From Pohlia nutans (Eukaryota; Streptophyta; Bryopsida; Bryales; Mniaceae): a stretch of DNA of 64,000 nucleotides. The number at the start of each line of letters is the position of its first letter. The first letter of the stretch is position 1. The notes beneath the pieces were generated by a model, which had not been told where the DNA came from, made no database searches, and was given only the letters and a program-made list of their open reading frames with translations. The DNA lies in contig CM040093.1 of NCBI GenBank assembly GCA_022496805.1, positions 14,052,213-14,116,212 on the forward strand, written 5' to 3'. The translations under genes and the position numbers were made by a program. Positions 35,569 through 48,406 of this stretch are shown here, piece after piece.

Positions 35569-36136
35569 CCCTTAATTGCCTAGGCGTCCATTCTTTGGAC
35601 GATGTAGAGATTTCATCCATGTTTTCTCATTCGTCGTGCACTTTTGCAGTGTGAAATTTTTACTATAGATTTTATGAGAGGTAAGCTTCATGTATGTAAG
35701 AATTTATTAGGAAGAGGATCATTTGTGAATTCTTTATGCCTCATTTCATGTTGTAGTGATTCACCAAAAAAAATTAGATCTTAGTTCAAAAGTGTTCAAA
35801 AGTGCTCTTAGAAAGTCCACTCACAAAATTAAGAAACCAAAAAATCTCCAAAAATCACTACACTTAGAGTATTACATTTCAACCTATCACAACAAATTTC
35901 ATCGATAGATTGTCAATAGCTTATTCGTAATTGAATTACAAAAGAGTTTAAATTTTAAATTTTATACAAAAATATTGGTGATTGCAATCATAGATTTAAC
36001 TATATGGGTAGAGTCTAAAATTCATAATGTAAATATTTTATTCATACATCAAGTTCAAAACATCCCTCTTAATTGCACTTTATAATGCATTTTTGCAAAA
36101 CTGCCCAATTTGGAAAGGATTGTAGGCATTTAGGGG
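35569..36136 (+). mobile_element. TTAA-flanked MITE, family B (copy 3)
   Basis: TTAA at 35565-35568 and 36137-36140. Left CCCTTAATTGCCTAGGCGTC with stem GTCCATTCTTTGGAC; right GCATTTAGGGG. Very similar to 27268-27823. Confidence 0.85.
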
Positions 36137-36140
36137 TTAA

Positions 36141-36909
36141 CCCCAAAGTGCCCCGAGGGTTTTCCCCGGGGTTTTCTTAAAAACTAGATGTGTTTATAAT
36201 GTTCATATTACTCAACTTTTATGAGTTACAAACCTCAAATATATATAGAGCATCGATGCAGTTAAATTTTGGAAAATTTCTATGAATTTCTTAATAATAA
36301 ATGTATAAAAATTATTTTTGAAAATTCATAAAAAATACATGTTTAGTCATTTGGACTTGGAATCAAGTATGATTGGTCAAAGCCATAGGCTTTATGTGGT
36401 GGTTACCTTGTTCATGTTAGAGTTAATTTTATTTGATAAAAAACCTAAAGATTCCATTCCAGACAAATTTTCAAATCTGTGACAATTTGAGATATTGTCA
36501 CTTTGAGGGATATAGAGGAAAATCAACCAAAAAAAATTTAAGTTTTTTTTTTTTTTTTTTTTTTTGAAAAGGTTGATCAGATTTAATATATACAAGATAA
36601 AAAAATCACATACAAAAATTGTTATTTTTACAAAAATTATTATTGTTTAAAGTTGGCTCAAGTTTTGGTAACCCCCAAATTTTGGATCGACCAAATATGA
36701 TTTGTTAGGCGGTATTGGGACATAAGTGCCTTTGAGTCCCTTCGAAAAATTAAAAAATTGCCTTTTTTGGTTGAAATAAAAAAATCTAAAATTCAATTAT
36801 TAATATTGCATGTAAACTTTTTTTAATTGGTTAGGGGAATGAAATTGCTCTCACTGAAACAAGTTGTGATTTTGGATTGACCATATTTGGTCGCCCAGGC
36901 AGTAAGGGG
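36141..36909. mobile_element. TTAA-flanked element, family H
   Basis: Shares the TTAA at 36137-36140 with the preceding element; right TTAA at 36910-36913. Ends CCCCAAAGTGCC and GGCAGTAAGGGG. It contains a poly-T run (36543-36565). Confidence 0.65.
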
Positions 36910-36913
36910 TTAA

Positions 36914-38160
36914 ACTAGAACAATATTTTTAGTAGCACATGTGCGTTGGAAATTGCCACAACTGAACCATTTAAACCAAAGTCAAATTCCTCGTAGATCT
37001 TATGTTATATACGTTTTCATCACAACTACTTTGTGGCCTTCTGGACACTAGAGAGTTAGAAATGGCAATAACCTTTGTCTAAATGGCAGGGAATATCCTG
37101 GCCGCAAGACATCTTGAATACTACAACCCCGAAAAGTAAACATCTTTGTGATGTTTGTTTTGGCCGCATTTCTATTAATTCAAGGTAATCATCTAAATTC
37201 ACAACTACAAGTCAACCGAAAAGGTCACACTCCTTGAACCTTGTTAGTCCATCCAAATTTCTTGTAGTTAACATGATTTTTGTAGTAAACTCGCTTTTCT
37301 TGTAGTTAATAAAAGTAAAAGATTAAAATGAACATAAACTCTATGTGGAACTATCTTAGTGTTTTACTTGTATATATTACATTACTATTAAAGGAAATTT
37401 GATTTGTACGAATAAAATGTATATTACATTAAAGTAAACGACTCAAATAAACGTGATTTTTGTGTAGAATCATCTTATATAATGTATTATATAAAAGTAA
37501 AACACCAAAACGGTCCCACACGGATTTCATGTTTATTTTTATTGATTATAATTTTTATTCTTGGAAAGTCTACTTAGAGTTGGAAACAATTTGAAATGGA
37601 AAGATTTATTTTTGTAGTACATGCACGTTGGAAATTGCCACATCCGAACCATTCTCAAATTCCTTGTGATCTTACGTTATATGAGTTTCCATCACAATAA
37701 CGACCACTTTGTGGCCTCCTAGGCACTAAAGGGTCAGAAATGGCAATAACCTTCGTGAGAACGACAAGGAAGACCTACCTACTTCTAATAGTAACGTAAT
37801 ATATCTAATTAAAATACCAAGACGGTTCTACATGGAATTCATGTTTATTTTTATTTTGGATGATTTTTATTTTTGTAAAGTAAATTTAGATTTAGGAATA
37901 GAGAAAACTTTAATTGCAATGATTTTCTAATTTTTAAATTTTATTTTTAAACTTGAGCCCTCAAAGAACACATGTTTAGACATTTGACAAGATTGAGGTT
38001 ACTCGGTTGATAAAATTTATTTTTGATAATTTCTATACTTGGAAAGTCTACTTTGAGTAGGAAACAACTTGAAATGGAACATTCTTTTAATACATGCGCG
38101 TTGGAAATTACCTCACTTAAACCATTCAAACCAAAGACTGAGGTTTTTTAGTCAAATTTC
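36914..38160. repeat. imperfect long-period repeat
   Basis: The block TGCGTTGGAAATTGCCACA...TTTGTGGCCT(T/C)CT...AGAAATGGCAATAACCTT occurs at 36948-37080 and 37626-37760, with a partial third at 38098. A second shared block (TTGGAAAGTCTACTT..GA AACAA) recurs at 37562 and 38040. Period about 680 bp. No coding sense. Confidence 0.55.
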
Positions 38161-38339
38161 TAATAAAATATCAAAAACGGGACATAAGCCAAAGAAAAAG
38201 TGCATTGGGGCTGTTGCAACATGGGGAGAGATGCGAGGGCTGAATTAGAGTGGAATGCGAGAAGAAAAAGAAGTACAATAAGTAATTTTAAAAATTAATT
38301 CCTTTTATTTTCTTCTTATTTTTTGTTCGACTTAGGGAG

Positions 38340-38640
38340 TGGAGGGTGCACGACCACAAGGTCTTGCTCTAGCTTAGTCGGGCCCATCAGAGAGGGAATT
38401 TTTTTCAATTTTCTAAAATTAATTAATTTTTTTGGCCCTAGGGTGTGAAGGGTGCACAGCCACAAGGTCTTGCTCTAGCTTGGCTGCACCCTCCACCTCG
38501 TAGCGCAAAAAGAAAATAAAAAATAAAAAAATAAAAAGTAAAAAAATAGGTTGAGAAATTGGCGGCTAGGCTTTGGCATTGGCCAAAGCCTTGGTCAGGG
38601 CTGTCAAAGAGGGTGCGCGGCCGCGCACCCTCTAGCCCCT
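38340..38640. repeat. direct repeat and perfect 26-bp palindrome
   Basis: The block GGGTGCAC(G/A)(A/G)CCACAAGGTC and GTCTTGCTCTAGCTT occurs twice (about 38347 and 38450). AGAGGGTGCGCGG/CCGCGCACCCTCT at 38608-38633 is a perfect palindrome in otherwise AT-rich DNA. Confidence 0.65.
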
Positions 38641-39297
38641 AGAGCATAAAAAGAAGAAAAATAAAAATTAATAAAATAAAATAATGAGTAAAAAAAAAAG
38701 TAAAGGGCTTGGCTCGCCATGGTGAGTTAGGAGTCGCATGTTTGGAAGTCGCGTATTGCGACTGTTGCCCAACAATAGTTCTCCATCACCTCCCCCAAAA
38801 AATTGATTCTTCTTATGCTTATCAATTATTCCAGAATCGATTTCACAAGAGATATTTGTTGCATATAGAATCAAATTATGAAATATCCTAAATGCAAGTA
38901 TGGTTTTTAGGGTTTAGGGTTGATCAATTTAGAGTAATTTAACTTGAATATAGTATGAAGATTTATTTGAAAGTATTCAAATGAAAATTAAATTACTAAT
39001 ATTACTTTTTGAAATTTTCACATACCACATGAAAATGTTATATGTAAACAATACAAGTTAAGTATATGGTAGCATTCATATGTCATTGGCTCTAATTTAA
39101 AACCATCAAATACCTTAAAATATTTCTAATAACGATAAATTTACAAGCCTTTTGTAAAACTAACTTGCACATGTGGATATACAAGGATGGTTTATATGTA
39201 AGCTTTGCCCGAATCTTTGCAACTTATTCAAAAATTACAAAGTATCTAATAATTACATTTTTGCACAAGTTCTTTTAAAACACAATGTATAAAATAT

Positions 39298-39369
<72 letters not shown>

Positions 39370-42300
39370 ATGACAGATGTATTAAAATGATACATATTTA
39401 ACTCCTATATTAAATTTTAAATAAGATGCCGAACGTCTCAAAAAAAAAACTCATTTTCATGTTTGATAAAAATAAATAATAATGTAGGTGCATGATCTTG
39501 TGTAAAATTATATTTCTAAAGCATTTATGTAATCTTCTTATTTAAGAACATATAAATCTTGAAGCATATCTTAATTCTTAAGTCATTGAAGTCAAATTGA
39601 ATCAATTTTTCAAAATTTCAATATTGGCCCAAAAAAAACATTTTAAATGTTCCGTTTCATCTCAAAAAGATTAAATGATTGAAAATGATTGTGAGTTTTT
39701 TAAGAAATTAATTGCAAAAAATCTATAATTTGGATTGAAAAATAAATTGCATGAATGTTTGCAAGATAAAATTTCATAAAGGGTGGACTTATACATGTAA
39801 TAAACAAGGCATGGTTGCATGATTTTTTTTTGCTAAATGTGGGCATCTACAATGATTTCAATTGCACATTGATTTTAATTTTTGTGAAATGTTCAATAAT
39901 TAAAAAGAAATCTAAGTTTTAGTTGTTGAAATTGTGGACAAAGTTTGTATTTTTATCATAATCTACGATGCCAATATATTATAGTGTATAACCACATGTA
40001 TCAACTTATCAATCTTAAGAATAAATCTTATCTTTATTCAAGATATTAAATTTGAGAGGATGTCTTTCATTCAACTTCTTCTCCATAGTTTTAATCTTCT
40101 TTTCAATAACACGGATGTTTTTAGTCAATTGTGCAATTGTTTCTACTAACTTTTCATAACTATTGAGAACATTTGAACTAGATCTTTTTGAGGGTTTCAT
40201 CTCAAAATGTTCAACAATCAATTTTATAGATATTCTTCGAGCAATGATTTTTTTTATCTTTATTTCAAAAAGAATTCATCGTCAATCTTTAAATTGACAT
40301 TTATCAAAAAAATTAAAAATCCATTAATCATGATATTATACTAATATTATAGATATTTTGAATCAAATGAAATAGAAAAAAAGCGAGAAAAAAAAGGCAA
40401 TTGTAATTTCATGTTTTATTTTTGTAAAAGTCATGATTGTACTGATTCTATTTTATTTTGTTTTAATGTTGGATTCTAAATTATAATGATAATATTATTG
40501 TGGAAATATTTTAATGCATTTTATTTTATAGAATTATAATCTAAGAAAAGAGATTTCGATGTGAACAAAAAGGGTGAATAGTTAGTGATTTTTAAAATTT
40601 ATCTATTTAAAATTGACAAATCCATCAACTTGTGATATACAATTATTGGATAAAGTTTTTAATAAGTAAGTCTTTGAAATAATTTGTAGAACCACACAAA
40701 AATGTCATTGCTTTCAAAATCATATCAAATAATAAATACAATTAATGCTAGCATGTAAAATATAGAAGTGATGTTATAATGGATTAAATGATCTAAACTT
40801 AAAATATTTCTTGACATCAAGGGGTTTAATATTTGGAGTCAATAAACTTAACCGCTATAAGATCGAGGGGTATTGGACAAAACATAGATGTGTTATAATA
40901 TGTGCCTTCTATATGTTTGATGAAGTTTTGTTCAATAGACAGAATGCAGGGCATCACCTCTACAAATTACCCATACAATCAAATTTCCAAAGAACACTTT
41001 AGATATTTTTTAATGAATTTATTAAAGCACATTAACATTTGAAAGATTGTACAAATTATAATTTTCACTTTTAGAATATAAAATTTAGCGTGATTAGTCA
41101 AAATTGGTTTATCTATAGTAAACCTCAAAAAGAAAAAGAAATAATGGAGGGAACATCATTACTTTCTTCAAATAGAAATTTTTATAACACTAAAACAATT
41201 ATGTTGAGGTGATCCACTTTGAAAAATTCTTCTTGGTGGAGTTTAACTCGGATTGACATAATTCAAATTGCGTTGGAAATTTGACTTGGTGTAGTATTTA
41301 ATATTTTTTAAATCATTTTTTTTTGTTCCGGGCAGCCTGTTAAAAACAGGCGACGACCAAAAAATGGTCTCTTGGAAGCTGAGGGGTAAAACCTTTTATA
41401 TTGAAAGATTGATAAGTAATTAGTTAGTCAATAGCACATAAGATATTATTGGTCCATAATAAGTTTTTTTTATAAGGATGATTCTTTGGGGAGGCACTTA
41501 CTATAATTTAAAGCATCACCTATGTCAGCAAGGTATTAAATATTGTAGTATTTATTAAAACAAACGCTTTGAGTGAAAAATGCAATTTTGTGACATTTAA
41601 GAATACCCTATTTTTTCTTTGAATTTGCTAAAGTGTTGAGTGTTATGGAGGCTATAGTACTTATAACTAGTTGGGAAACATTGTTTACTATTGTTAGCAA
41701 ATGTGATGATTGAAGGAACAAAATTGGAGCCATTATTCAATGGAAAAAGAACATAATGAACTAGAAAGGGCAAAGTTGTTGGAAGTAAATCAACAAAGGC
41801 AACAAAGGAGATTTGTGTAATAAAACATGTCAAATTGAAATACATTCAATAAGAAAACTTAGCTACAAAATAGCCTCACACTTTGAATGTTGCACAAATT
41901 CAAAAATTGCCAACCACACAAAGCAAGTAATTGGCCAAACTCCTCTATTATCCACATCATTGCAATGACTCTTAAAAAAATTCATCCATTTTAATTTTCC
42001 CACTAAATTTCTTTCATTCTATAATTTATACTTTTCTACCAAAATTCAAGCAATGTTGCAATCTACATTTTTTTTATCTTTCACCTATTATACTGATTGT
42101 ACTAAATGACCACGTAAATGACTGACCTTGCTAGAAGACTTTGAGACTAATGAAGGAAACAACCTTTAGTTAAAAAAATTGATGGTTAAATTTGAAAATT
42201 TGTCTCCTCATTTGATGTAAATGAGTAATTCAATTAAAAGCAACACATAAAGGTAGGTAGCAAATCTCATGGTGTTGTTTTCTTAAATACGGTGTTAAAT

Positions 42301-43356
42301 GTAAGTTGGTACTTCTTGTTGGAAGGACCATTGTAAATAAAAAAGAATGTTGGAAATAGTTTTACAAACCACACATCCTTCATGCCTTCTTATGTAGAGG
42401 TACCGTACCCAACCGTCAAAGGCCGCAAATACAATTATAAAAAGATAAGCCCAAATTTTAGGAAATTATTTTTTCAAAAAAGCTATTTTCTATAGAGAAA
42501 ATGAGAATCTTAGAGAACATTCATTGAATAGTACATAATATTTGCATCATTTCGGCAAAAAATAATATTCGACATGAGTTGCCGACCTTGATAACCAGAT
42601 ACGGTAAAATATTTGATTTAAATTAACTAACAATATATAATCTTGAGTGTCTTTACTAATCTAAAGGATTGTTCACTAGGACAATAGGAATGACATTTTG
42701 TTTGTGGGGCTCTTTTTGTTTCACTTGTTTAGGAGTTGGTCCAAGAAACTATTGAAGTGAGTTTATACAGAAGTTACATCTATGTGTTTTCATTCCAAGC
42801 TATAGGTTACAAAATAAAAAGATGTAGCCAATGTATATAAATGCAATGATGTTCCTTGACATTTTACTTTATGATTTATTTATTTTTTGGTATAATAACG
42901 TCTTTCTTTTTGGACTATATTTCAATTTTAGTCTGTTAAATTATAAAGTGTAATTTTTGGTCTATGTAAATTGACCCAAAAAAATTATTTTTAAATTTTT
43001 AACAAATTGAAGTTGGAATATGCTTTCTGTTCAAAAAAGAAAGCTACACAAAAAAAATAAAAAATAAAACATCAAGGTGCGTGTAGCATTTCCTCATTAC
43101 ATTCATCAATTTGACTTTGTGTTATCGTAGTACCTCATGAGTTTCCATAATTCGTTTCCGAATATTTAATATATTTAAAAACATGAATTTAGTAGACAAA
43201 ATATAATAAATCTACTTTCGACAATTCGTTGTAGATACTCCAAATTACTCAACTATCACACATGACTTTTATTACTAGTTATCACATGTTTGTATAGCTT
43301 TTGGTTCAGAATTTCCTTTACTCACTAGGAGATGTGAGGTTTGAACCTCACGAGAG
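38641..43356. other. gene-empty AT-rich region
   Basis: About 4.7 kb with no convincing gene. A dinucleotide (AT)n lies at 39301-39364. A 68-codon minus-strand frame at 40015-40221 has coiled-coil-like Lys/Glu composition but no ATG-to-domain support. Around 41330-41392, ACAGGCGACGACC...GAGGGGTAAAA looks like one worn end of a TTAA element. Confidence 0.5.
39301..39364. repeat. (AT)n microsatellite
   Basis: About 31 uninterrupted AT/TA dinucleotides. Confidence 0.95.
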
Positions 43357-43360
43357 TTAA

Positions 43361-43900
43361 CCCTTTAACGCGCCTGCGTCCATATAATGGACGACGAACA
43401 GATTGAAATCCTTCTCTTTACTACATCATGTACATTTTTTCATCCATCCAAATTTTCCTTGGTTCTTGTGCTAGTTGACTACCATTTGTACGGTATGGAT
43501 CTTCAAAATAAAATATTGTGATTTTTTGAAAAATAACAATAGTGGTTGATGTCAAGTTTCATTCTTAGTTCAAAAAGTGAGACCTTCAGCATGATTTTCC
43601 AAAATAAGTAGAATCAAATCATGGAAAGCATACCATCTCGTAGTGCATGTTATTTCAAATTCATAACAACAATTTTTAATTTTTTTGTGTTACTTTGGGA
43701 TTTTTAATTGAATTTCAAAAGAAAACCTTGAAAAATTAATTTTAAAAAATTACTAAAAAATATGATAAATCCAACCATACATATGTGATCTAAACATTGA
43801 CATTTACAACTTTGCTTTGTACATCAACTCCATTTTTGGTATTCATCAAACATTTTATAACGGATCTTTGAAATCAGTGATGAATCGGGACGTTAATGGG
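43361..43900 (+). mobile_element. TTAA-flanked MITE, family D
   Basis: TTAA at 43357-43360 and 43901-43904. Left end CCCTTTAACGCGCCTGCGTC with stem GTCCATATAATGGAC; right end GGGACGTTAATGGG. Same subterminal layout as families A and B. Confidence 0.8.
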
Positions 43901-43984
43901 TTAAATTACTTTCCGGCATGGGTCGATTTTATTTTCCTGGAATTTTGACAAATGCATTTTTGAATTAATATTTCCGCTGAAACT

Positions 43985-44134
43985 AAACTGGTACTACGGT
44001 AATAAAAAGGTAGAGGTGAATTCCTTGATGTCAATAGCCTTTTTGAGTCATTTTGCCTTAAACTGGTACTACGGTAATAAAAAGGTAGAGGTGAATTCCT
44101 TGATGTCAATAGCCTTTTTGAGTCATTTTGCCTT
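43985..44134. repeat. 75-bp perfect tandem duplication
   Basis: Two head-to-tail copies starting AAACTGGTACTACGG and ending CATTTTGCCTT. They look recent because they are identical by eye. Confidence 0.9.
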
Positions 44135-44331
44135 TTTTTTTAAATTAAAAGGATTGAAAAACCTAAAAGATATACAATAGTTTTTATATTAGAAAAAATT
44201 ACGTTTAATATTACCACTGTTCCTTTTTTTATTTTTTTTATCAATGTACTCTTTTATTTGGATATAACTCTTCAAGGTTCCTTATTTTCCTAAAAATCAC
44301 TTCCATGTCTCTTCATTTCAAAACATCTTAA

Positions 44332-44896
44332 TCCCTAAACATACCAAGGTGTCCTTAGAATTGACAATTTGATAAAAATCACCATAAAATACTATTTGGA
44401 AGAATATTTTGGAATTAATATACAGATGAAAGTTCTAGATTTTCAATTTTAGATTCCATCCGTATGGTCAATTCACCAGTACTATCACCAATATTTTATT
44501 ATAAATTTTGAAAAAAAAATAAAAAATTCCTTCTAAATTTGATTACAAACAAAACATTAACCTTTTTTGAGTAAATTTTTTGGAATGAATTTGAAATGAG
44601 ATACTTGTAACGTGGTGATTCTTTGAAATTTTTGTGCTAATTAAATCTATGACCTCGTTTAGCAAGGCCACTTTTGAACTACGTCAATGCAATTTTGACA
44701 ACTTGACATACTTCTACATTTCTAATTTTAGAAAAATATGTACTCATGTATCACCAAATCCAACCATTGAATAGGACAACAACTTGATGAAGTATCTCCA
44801 AAAAATTGGATGACTTTCATCCAAACATTGATGAGAACGTAGGGTGAGTTTGAATTTGTTAGTCATCCAGAACTTGGATGTTGTGACGTTTAGGGG
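44332..44896 (-). mobile_element. TTAA-flanked MITE, family A (copy 2, reversed)
   Basis: TTAA at 44328-44331 and 44897-44900. Reverse complement of 93-671, with TCCCTAAAC at one end and GTTTAGGGG at the other. The right TTAA is shared with the next element. Confidence 0.85.
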
Positions 44897-44900
44897 TTAA

Positions 44901-45475
44901 CCCCCTAAAGGACCATAATGCCCCCATGCGGCTTTTAGACTTAGACATTGAGGAAATTTGAGTTTTTGGGCCGTGAATTGTATGGTGAGCAACAAGGAGA
45001 TCCTAGCTCTTGTTTGAGAGCTGAATCTGTGGGTACTTCTTGATTGGAAATTCATGAAGTGTGCAATTTTTGGTGATTTTTTTGAGTTGCAAGGAGGCTA
45101 TTTGGGCATCACCTCAGACCCTCATATCTTCCTCTTTACACCTCCAAATTACGTGAAACTTTTTGCACATGTTCGAAATGATGATCTCTACTTCTGGCAA
45201 AAATTTCAGAATTTTTGGAGCACTATTGAACAATCCAATTTCAGCATATGTACTAAATACCCCTAACGAGTTCATGCAATCTTCTCATCGGTGGCATTTT
45301 CTCAAAAATTGTGAGATTTTGTTGATCCTTTTTTCTTCCAAAATCTACGTAAGTCTTCTTTAATTTCAACGGTGCTAATTGTCAAAATTACCCCACACCA
45401 ATGAGGAATTGAGCTTGTTACGAGAGTTAGTCAAAAAAACAAGAGCTAAGTTCAACACCCCAAGTCCTTTAGGGG
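44901..45475 (-). mobile_element. TTAA-flanked MITE, family C (copy 2, reversed)
   Basis: Abuts the family A element through 44897-44900. Ends CCCCCTAAAGGACC and GTCCTTTAGGGG; the far target is worn to ATAA. Inverse of 27828-28401. Confidence 0.85.
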
Positions 45476-45555
45476 ATAACGTAGACCTTGTAAGCTCCAT
45501 ATGTTGTGAGCTTTTCTTTTTATTTTGTTATTTTAAATATTTTTTATTGCATGCG

Positions 45556-45658
45556 AGTAGATAGATAGAAACTCCGGTCCTTATTTAAGGGCCGGCGTGA
45601 ATAGAGTGTCTGTTCGTTTGGATAATGAGCCAGTGCCCACCAGACAAAGGTCCATTAC
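45556..45658 (-). repeat. retroposon 3'-end fragment with TATC tail (copy 4)
   Basis: On the minus strand: GGACCTTTGTCTGGTGGGCA, then ACACTCTATTCACGCCGG, stem-loop GCCGGCCCTTAAATAAGGACCGG, then TCTATCTATCTA. Best-preserved stem of the family. Confidence 0.6.
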
Positions 45659-45659
45659 T

Positions 45660-46305
45660 TGCATGCGAGTATATAAGCTTAGAAACACTTTGAATGAGAT
45701 GCAACCCATTTGATTTAAATAAACTCTTTAAGTATGTAAAAAATGATATCACATACGAATAAGATATCATACTAATATTGCAAGGTACCCAATATTTTAT
45801 CAATGTGTCTTTGTTTGCGTAGATAATATGTAGACCATTTTTAGAAACGTAGGGTTGTTGGATGCACTGCCAAAACCTTGCAAGCTATGAGGTTGGATGC
45901 ACCATCTCAACCTGGTTGCAAGCAACAATAATAAATTGGAAGATTATAACTTCCAATAATAAATTGGAAGCTTTTGAAGATTATAACTTTCAAAGTTGGT
46001 GTCTTTGTTGTATAGATTCAAGGTTTATGAAATTGTGTTTACACTTGCATGCATTACTAGTGTAACAAAGGAGAGGTTTAAACATATACAAACTACGGTG
46101 TCACTTATAATTGTACACCTCAAAATTGTCATAGCTAATTGATAGTTTAGAATCTTTCAACAAAATTTGAACATGTAGAAGTACATATAGGATAATGCAT
46201 GTACATCCGGTTTCAAAAATTTCCAATTATATTAGGACCTATTATTAACTTATCAAAATTTTGATTCAAAAATAACTTTTTATAAGTGCATGATTTTAAA
46301 AAAAT
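45660..46305. other. no recognisable feature
   Basis: AT-rich spacer. A short duplicated CAATAATAAATTGGAAG occurs twice near 45928-45975. No gene. Confidence 0.4.
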
Positions 46306-46635
46306 TGATAGAAGGAATGTTCATTGCTTCTAGATCATATGCTAAAAATTTATGAATTTTGGAGCTTTAGTGAGGAAGATCTTACTACGTGAAATTTGGC
46401 ACAAAAATTTCAATATTTTCAATATTTTGACCTTAAAGTCCAAAAACAAATCCAAGAGAATTCAGATGCATGTAAATTGAATATATATATATTTTTTGGG
46501 TTTTAGGGTCAAAACATTGAAAAGGTAAAAAAAATTGGGTCAAATTTCACGTAGTAAGATCTTCCTCAATAAAGCTCCAAAATTCACAAAAAAATTAGCA
46601 TATGATCTAGAAGCAATGAACATTCTTCCTGCTAT
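46306..46635. mobile_element. foldback MITE, arms about 140 bp
   Basis: Left GAATGTTCATTGCTTCTAGATCATATGC pairs with the right-hand GCATATGATCTAGAAGCAATGAACATTC; the pairing goes on through CACGTAGTAAGATCTTCCTC. The small centre contains an (AT)n run. Confidence 0.85.
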
Positions 46636-46806
46636 CCCTCATTAACTTTACAGATAACTCTAATGAATGACAAGAAAAGAGAATGATATGAACATCACTT
46701 TTGTCTTTCGTAGCAATAAAAGTGAGCAAATTTTGAGTTCCCAAATTTTTTGTTAAGCCTAGCAAAAGAATTGGGCTTGATGCAAATTCTAAAAAGCCTT
46801 TTGCTT

Positions 46807-46809
46807 TTA

Positions 46810-46858
<49 letters not shown>
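46807..46858. repeat. (ATT)n microsatellite
   Basis: About 17 ATT/TTA units. A shorter run of the same type is at 60017-60032. Confidence 0.95.
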
Positions 46859-46859
<1 letters not shown>

Positions 46860-46862
<3 letters not shown>

Positions 46863-47855
46863 TATATTTTTGGTGGTAAGAACACTCAATTTACGAGTTG
46901 TCTCACCTTGAAATTTGTATTAAAACGTTAATAACCAATTTCGTGACCCCTTCTCGCTTTACACCACATCCAAAGAACTGGCATTTCAAAGGTCGACCTT
47001 TGAAACACAAGGCATGACTCAAGTGTGAAGAGGGCTTCAAAGTTTGGACGTGACCATGTTGAGTTTGCTCGTGAAAGGACAAAATGATTGCGGGCAATGT
47101 ACAACGGTAACTTTTTGTTGCTAATTTCAACCAAATTGCTACATAAAATTTGAGTTGGCTAATAAGCTAATTGACATAAAGATTTTTGATAAAAAAGAAG
47201 AAGGAATAAGAGCTAGATTTCATAAATGGAATCAAGATGTGTAGCCTCTTTAAACATAGGTATCACCCATGCATTACCTAAATGCACATATATATTACCC
47301 TAATATTACTTGTATATTAATATGAAAAGAACATCCAAGGAGTCTGGATTGCTCTTCAAGCTATGGAAAAATAGCAAAAATGCTAAGTTGTCTTCTAGCT
47401 TAATCCTTAAACGTCAAAGCAAACCCCACATGCTTATTTTGAGAGAATAATAAAGAAAAAAGTGGATTTTCTCAACCAAAATTGAAATGGATTGGTGCTT
47501 TGGAAAGGTGATGAAAACATGAGGCTAAATTAGCAAATACGCATGTTTTAGTAAATTGTACATTCCAAGGAAATTGGAAAAGAGAATTGGTAGAGAGGGA
47601 GGGGAGGGAGTCGAGCAACTTGAGACCTTCATGCATACCAAAACAAAAATTATTTGTTTTTAATCCAAAATTTTAGAGCTCACTGCAAAGCCGGAATCTC
47701 ACTGAACTTTTTAAATTTGTTTTTGGAGTGACATTGTTCACTCCATTCACTGTTCAAATGGGATTTGAGGAATTCTCATTGGTTGTTCACGTTACTCAAG
47801 GGACAACTGTTGAGGGCAACTCTCTAATTTTATTTTATTTTCTTTGGGTTGACAT
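46860..47855. other. no gene; one dispersed repeat
   Basis: 47405-47515 resembles 2765-2880 (CAAAGCAAACCCCACA..TTTCTCAACCAAA). Otherwise no feature. Confidence 0.4.
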
Positions 47856-47859
47856 TTAA

Positions 47860-48402
47860 CCCCTAAGTGACCAATCAACCATTTTTTTGTCGCAACCCAA
47901 ACAACAGTGATTGCTCATGGTCAGGAAATGACATTTTTCGAGTTTTGATCTATTATCAAAATTGGGGGTAAAGATCATGTTCTAGTAGTGTTTAATGCAT
48001 TTCATTTGCAATATTGAAGTTCACTAAGGAATTTTTCAAATACAAAAACCTCAATATTGTCCTAGTGTTATAAAACCTACTATCTCAGAAAAGTGATGAT
48101 CTTCTCTCTTTGAAAAATTTCCCATTGACCATTTTAGAATAGAATTTATAGTTTTAACCAATCACACCAAATTTCAAATGCTAAACATAAAATTTGTAAT
48201 TTTGGTGAATATTCAACAATAAATGCTTCTAAATTCAGTAAATGAGTGTCTAAAACATTTTTTGAAAGTTTGACCGTATGAATAATTACTAAATGTCATG
48301 CTTCTCATTTTCTCTTTTGAACCAAATTTCATGAAAGTTGCAGAAGTAACATTTTTATAACACATCTAGCTTTTGACCTTACCCCTTTGTCACTTTTAAG
48401 GG
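47860..48402. mobile_element. TTAA-flanked MITE, family E (copy 2)
   Basis: TTAA at 47856-47859 and 48403-48406. Ends CCCCTAAGTGACCAA and TGTCACTTTTAAGGG. The right TTAA is shared with the following family A element. Confidence 0.75.
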
Positions 48403-48406
48403 TTAA

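Noticed and set aside
40015..40221. Small coiled-coil protein on minus
   Set aside because: 68 codons in very AT-rich DNA, no domain, no neighbours or splice pattern; likely chance.
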